20,312 bases of DNA from positions 81,244 to 101,555 of the forward strand of contig AVPN01000103.1 of the NCBI GenBank assembly GCA_000695325.1, in the 5' to 3' direction. Shown piece after piece: positions 17,270-20,312 of the stretch (position 1 is its first letter; every line of letters starts with the position of its first letter). The stretch is from Pleurobrachia bachei. Lineage: Eukaryota > Ctenophora > Tentaculata > Cydippida > Pleurobrachiidae. The notes beneath the pieces are model-generated. The model was given only the letters and a program-made list of their open reading frames with translations, made no database searches and had not been told where the DNA came from. The translations under genes and the position numbers were made by a program.

Positions 17270-18634
17270 GGTGTGTTATCTGTTGAGGGCTAGAGAGCAG
17301 GCAAACGAAAGGTAGAGGTATAGGAAAGTGAAGTGGGAAATTCTAGACGCCGTCCTCGGGTGGCGTGACGCGTGATATATACGAGGGAGGGAGAGAGAGG
17401 GAGGGAAGGAGGGGAGGGAGAGAAAGAGAGAGAGAGAGAGAGAGAGACAGATAGAGAGAGAGAGAGAGAGGGGGAGAGAGAGAGAGAGAGACAGATAGAG
17501 ATAGAGAGAGATAGCAGATGTTTATCATTCGTTTTCGCAATACGGCATATCATCATGTGACGAGATGTTTTACAAAACCAGAAGCGTCTGGTTCTGCACA
17601 GGGCGGGGTTTTGAGACACTGCAAGATAAGTCATCCCTTGCCACACAGAATATTTTCATTTCAAATATAATCAACGGGACACAGGTCCTATTGAGCATGA
17701 GAGAATATAATATTGGTCTCACACGAAACGCCTGGTATACGGTTCAAACCGCTAATGACTCTAGCTAAAATATATTTGATGAAGGAGCTAGAGAGGTTGT
17801 AAATACTGGGACAGAGAGAGAGAGGTAGAAATTTAAAACTCGGGCTGATAAAAAAGATAACAAATTCCAATTTTAACAATAATTAGTATCATATTCGTAA
17901 AATGACAGTGGTACTGTAGGTTCTGCTTGGCAAAACAACCCTCAATAAAGGGAAAGGGAGACATACAACAGACTGAAAAAGAGAGAAAAAGAGCGGGTGA
18001 GAGATAGATAGAGAGATAGAGAGATAGAGAACTTTTCACCTGTCTTAGTGTCTTCCTGTTGTATCACGTGATTCTCATACTAGATGTACTCAGTATATAT
18101 AGGGCACAGAATAATGCGGGATTTTACTGTGTGAGTCGTAGTATGACACTTGACAGCAACTCCTTTGGCAGATTTGAAATTTGGGGTTTTTTCAACTATA
18201 CAGGTGATGCAAAGACAGTGAGACACCCTGGGGTGTCCCGGTAGAACGTTTAGCTTACCATGACCAGACAACTTTACCCCTAGGAATAATGGATAGATTC
18301 GATATGTGTACTAACTCATAGGGCCCAGATGGAATGATGGATATATGGCCTGAAGATTGAAAAGTGTAGCTTATGAAAACAACTGGGTATAACGTGATGT
18401 GAATTGGTCGGAACTGTGGACGAAACAGCTCTTGTGATGCACGATGTAGATATGTATTATGTAATCGTGAGTGATTTTGGGGTGGGAAAGAAGCAGTAAT
18501 ATTAATAATAATTTGAGTGTTTAGAGGGATTGTCTCCCTGGGAGATAAATCACTGTGCTGGCAAGCACAAAGGTTTAACCCCTCCATCAAATTACTTGCT
18601 AAGGTTCCCATCCCTCCCCTCAAATTACACTTAC
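17270..18634. other. FABP upstream region between the two first exons
   Basis: This 1.36 kb stretch between the two FABP first exons holds the (GA)n microsatellite and other purine-rich patches (17808-17824, 17975-18030). It should include the proximal promoter for exon 1 at 17269. I looked on the minus strand for a second set of FABP exons 2-5 and found none. Confidence 0.45.
17380..17515. repeat. (GA)n-rich microsatellite in FABP 5' region
   Basis: A purine-rich tract of GAGAGA runs mixed with GGGAGG, GACAGATAGAGA and GATAGAGA words lies about 110-250 bases upstream of the FABP start codon (the gene runs leftward). Such tracts can bind GAGA-type factors or form triplex DNA, but no function can be read from the sequence. 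The serine/leucine-rich and glutamate/arginine-rich reading frames across it are products of the repeat. Confidence 0.95.
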
Positions 18635-18728
18635 TACAATCGTAAAGGAAATCCTCGAAGTTGTCTGATGTCTCCAGTCTCCAGTTACCCTCAAACGAAG
18701 GGGATGATGGTCTGGGGGAGTCTGCCAT
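18635..18728 (-). CDS. Alternative or orphan FABP first exon
   Basis: On the minus strand this exon starts MADSPRPSSPSFEGNWRLET and continues SDNFEDFLYDC, ending in phase 1 at a strong donor (TGTA|GTAAGT). The FEGNWRLETSDNFEDFL stretch aligns with FAGHWKLEKSEHFDAFL of the exon at 17197-17269, with seven extra residues at the N-terminus. The phase fits FABP exon 2 at 16895 perfectly. No exons 2-5 of its own lie between it and the downstream gene, so it is either an alternative first exon (separate promoter) of the same gene or the remnant of a second FABP gene. Confidence 0.8.
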
Positions 18729-19397
18729 GTTTTGTCCTGTTTAGGGGAGAGAATTGAGATGTTTGGGGAGAACGTTGTGTAGCTCACACTGGTTTCTATG
18801 TGTTCGTTAGATAGATCGAGGGAGGATAGAGTTGTTGTCAGGAGGTAGCTTTATACTACAAAGCGAGACTATATAATAGAAAACTAAAGTGATTGACTTG
18901 AGCAATTCCCGAACAAGATCTGTGCAGTTCTAGGTTTTGACACAAAGACATTGTACATGTCAGTTAGTCATGTAAATCAGCCAAGCAATATCGAAACAAA
19001 TTCTAACTACAAAACAATAAAACTGTCTGGTCCATGAAGCACATGACGGTTCGATGATCATTGCATCATTCCTGCTGACAATGACCTGTACCCCTAAAAT
19101 CCTTGGGAACACCGTTATGTCATACACAGCTTGGCTTACACACGACACGCACACAACTATACAGTTTTGATTGCCTTATTGTTCGATGTTCGACCCTGTA
19201 TTAAGGGTACACCTCGGCGAAATTTTTGTCGAGTGCCCGCTTAGCTCACCATATGGGGTTGTTGGGCATACCAAGGGGACCTCAAAAATGCAATTTTAGC
19301 CCTTAACTCGAATTCATATTTTTGCTACAGCCCCTCAAAGTCGGAAAAAAGAGGACCCGAAATAGCAGTTTTTGAGGGTCCTAAATTTTAATTTTAG
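18729..19397. other. Region with no recognised gene
   Basis: No protein family, RNA gene or clear repeat is recognised on either strand. The left part may hold the promoter for the exon at 18728. From about 19200 the composition resembles the inverted repeat that follows, and its partner would lie beyond the window end, so the repeat arm may start here. Confidence 0.4.
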
Positions 19398-20312
19398 GGC
19401 TAGAAGGCCAAAAATTCGGGGATTTGTAGAGGATACCAAGGTGTATCAGCCCAAGCAGTGATTTTTGAAATGGTGCTCAATTTTTTGTTTGAGACCATTT
19501 TACTTTTTTTCGACTTTGAGGCCATATTTGGACATGTTCCTATGGATTGTTAAGGCTAAAAATCGGACATTAGGTGCATCTAACGATTTTAAAGGTAGCC
19601 ACAAAATTTCAGAAGGTCCGAATTTGAAATGTGGTCTACAGGTTTCTTTTTGTAAAGCACATATTTTAGGAAAACGTAAAATGGCCATAACGCAAAAACG
19701 GTAAGTTCTAGCGGTCTAAATTCATGCTAAATCGATTCAGCGTGTCCGATTTTGGGGGGGTCGTCTCTTAGACATTTTGCTCTAAGTCCAACCGTTTTTT
19801 CAGAAATCGCATTCCAAGGTTTGTACATGTTTAGCTGAAAGAGATAAGATTAGCTCTGGATAGAAGCATTCCAGCTCAACATGTACAAACCTTGAAATGC
19901 GATTTCTGAAAAAACGGTTGGACTTAGAGCAAAATGTCTAAGAGACGACCCCCCCAAAATCGGACACGCTGAATCGATTTAGCATGAAATTAGATCGCTA
20001 GGACTTACCGTTTTTGCGTTATGGCCATTTTACGTTTTCCTAAAATATGTGCTTTACAAAAAGAAACCTGTAGACCACATTTCAAATTCGGACCTTCTGA
20101 AAATTTGTGGCTACTTTTACAATTGTGGGATGCACCTAATGTCCGATTTTTAGCCTTAACAATCCATAGGAACATGTCCAAATATGGCCTCAAAGTCGAA
20201 AAAAAGTAAAATGGTCTCAAACAAAAAATTGAGCACCATTTCAAAAATCACTGCTTGGGCTGATACACCTTGGTATCCTCTACAAATCCCCAAATTTTCG
20301 GCCTTCTAGCCT
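19398..20312. repeat. Long imperfect inverted repeat (arms of at least 440 bases, 34-base loop), cut by window end
   Basis: Bases 19398-19837 pair with 19872-20311 as reverse complements with no net indel: paired positions always sum to 39709. Examples are CAGAAATCGCATTCCAAGG with CCTTGAAATGCGATTTCTG, and GTGTATCAGCCCAAGCAG with its complement at 20251-20268. The arms carry scattered substitutions (for example around 19580-19600 and 19700-19720), so they have had time to diverge. Each arm has an equivalent 79-residue open frame with no recognisable family. It could be a fold-back transposon, a large MITE-like element or an old inverted duplication. The right end is not seen. Confidence 0.9.

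Noticed and set aside
17290-17646. Serine/leucine-rich and Glu/Arg-rich open frames on both strands
   Set aside because: They are translations of the (GA)n microsatellite with no independent coding evidence.
18222-18237. Short palindrome GACACCC-T-GGGGTGTC
   Set aside because: A single small hairpin with no terminator, operator or target-duplication context in a eukaryotic intergenic region; likely chance.
19465-20244. Two 79-residue proteins, one on each strand
   Set aside because: They are the same frame seen in the two arms of the inverted repeat; no family, promoter or codon evidence supports expression.
1-20312. tRNA, rRNA, integrated virus or retrotransposon genes
   Set aside because: No cloverleaf pattern, rRNA core sequence, reverse transcriptase, integrase or capsid-like reading was found on inspection of both strands.

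Overview
This is a stretch of metazoan nuclear DNA, not bacterial or viral. Every recognisable gene is split by short GT-AG introns. The gene set fits an animal: TPPP/p25-alpha, TMEM222/RTE1, an MCCC2-type carboxyltransferase, and an intracellular lipid-binding protein of the FABP/CRABP family. Small introns, moderate AT content, short hAT-like MITEs and many small differences between duplicated stretches suggest a heterozygous invertebrate, perhaps an early-branching marine one. The species cannot be named from the sequence.

Layout. TMEM222 exon 1 lies at 318-448. Its first intron holds a complete four-exon TPPP-like gene on the opposite strand (650-1717). TMEM222 exons 2-4 follow twice (2618-3495 and 4723-5614), because a 2.0-2.1 kb block running from TMEM222 intron 1 to exon 1 of the next gene is present in two adjacent copies (2171-4147 and 4148-6266). 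The next gene is a SAM-dependent methyltransferase (6199-8527). Its last two coding exons are homologous to each other, and each ends the protein. An MCCC2-like gene follows (exons 1-4 at 8838-9899). A 4.3-4.6 kb second version of the locus then intervenes (about 10140-14460): methyltransferase exons 4-6, MCCC2 exons 1-7 and the last two FABP exons. After it, the first version resumes in the same MCCC2 intron where it stopped, giving MCCC2 exons 5-7 (14692-15351) and the minus-strand FABP gene (15638-17269). An alternative FABP-type first exon lies at 18635-18728. The window ends inside a long, slightly diverged inverted repeat (19398-20312) of unknown identity.

Main reading. The 10140-14460 segment looks like the other allele placed in the middle of the first: the left part stops about 30 bases into MCCC2 intron 4, and the right part starts at the matching point. 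The simplest explanation is an unmerged haplotype in the assembly. A real duplication cannot be excluded without reads. The paired copies act as a natural comparison: coding exons keep their lengths and phases and differ mostly at silent sites, while introns carry indels, MITE insertions and repeat-number changes.

The genes are unrelated housekeeping or lipid/amino-acid metabolism genes and do not form an operon. The most interesting biology is in gene structure: homologous mutually exclusive 3' exons in the methyltransferase, two phase-matched first exons in the FABP gene, an antisense nested TPPP gene, a MITE inserted exactly at a splice donor, a variable array of 3' splice sites, and an MCCC2-like gene that runs into the FABP gene with no C-terminal carboxyltransferase half visible.
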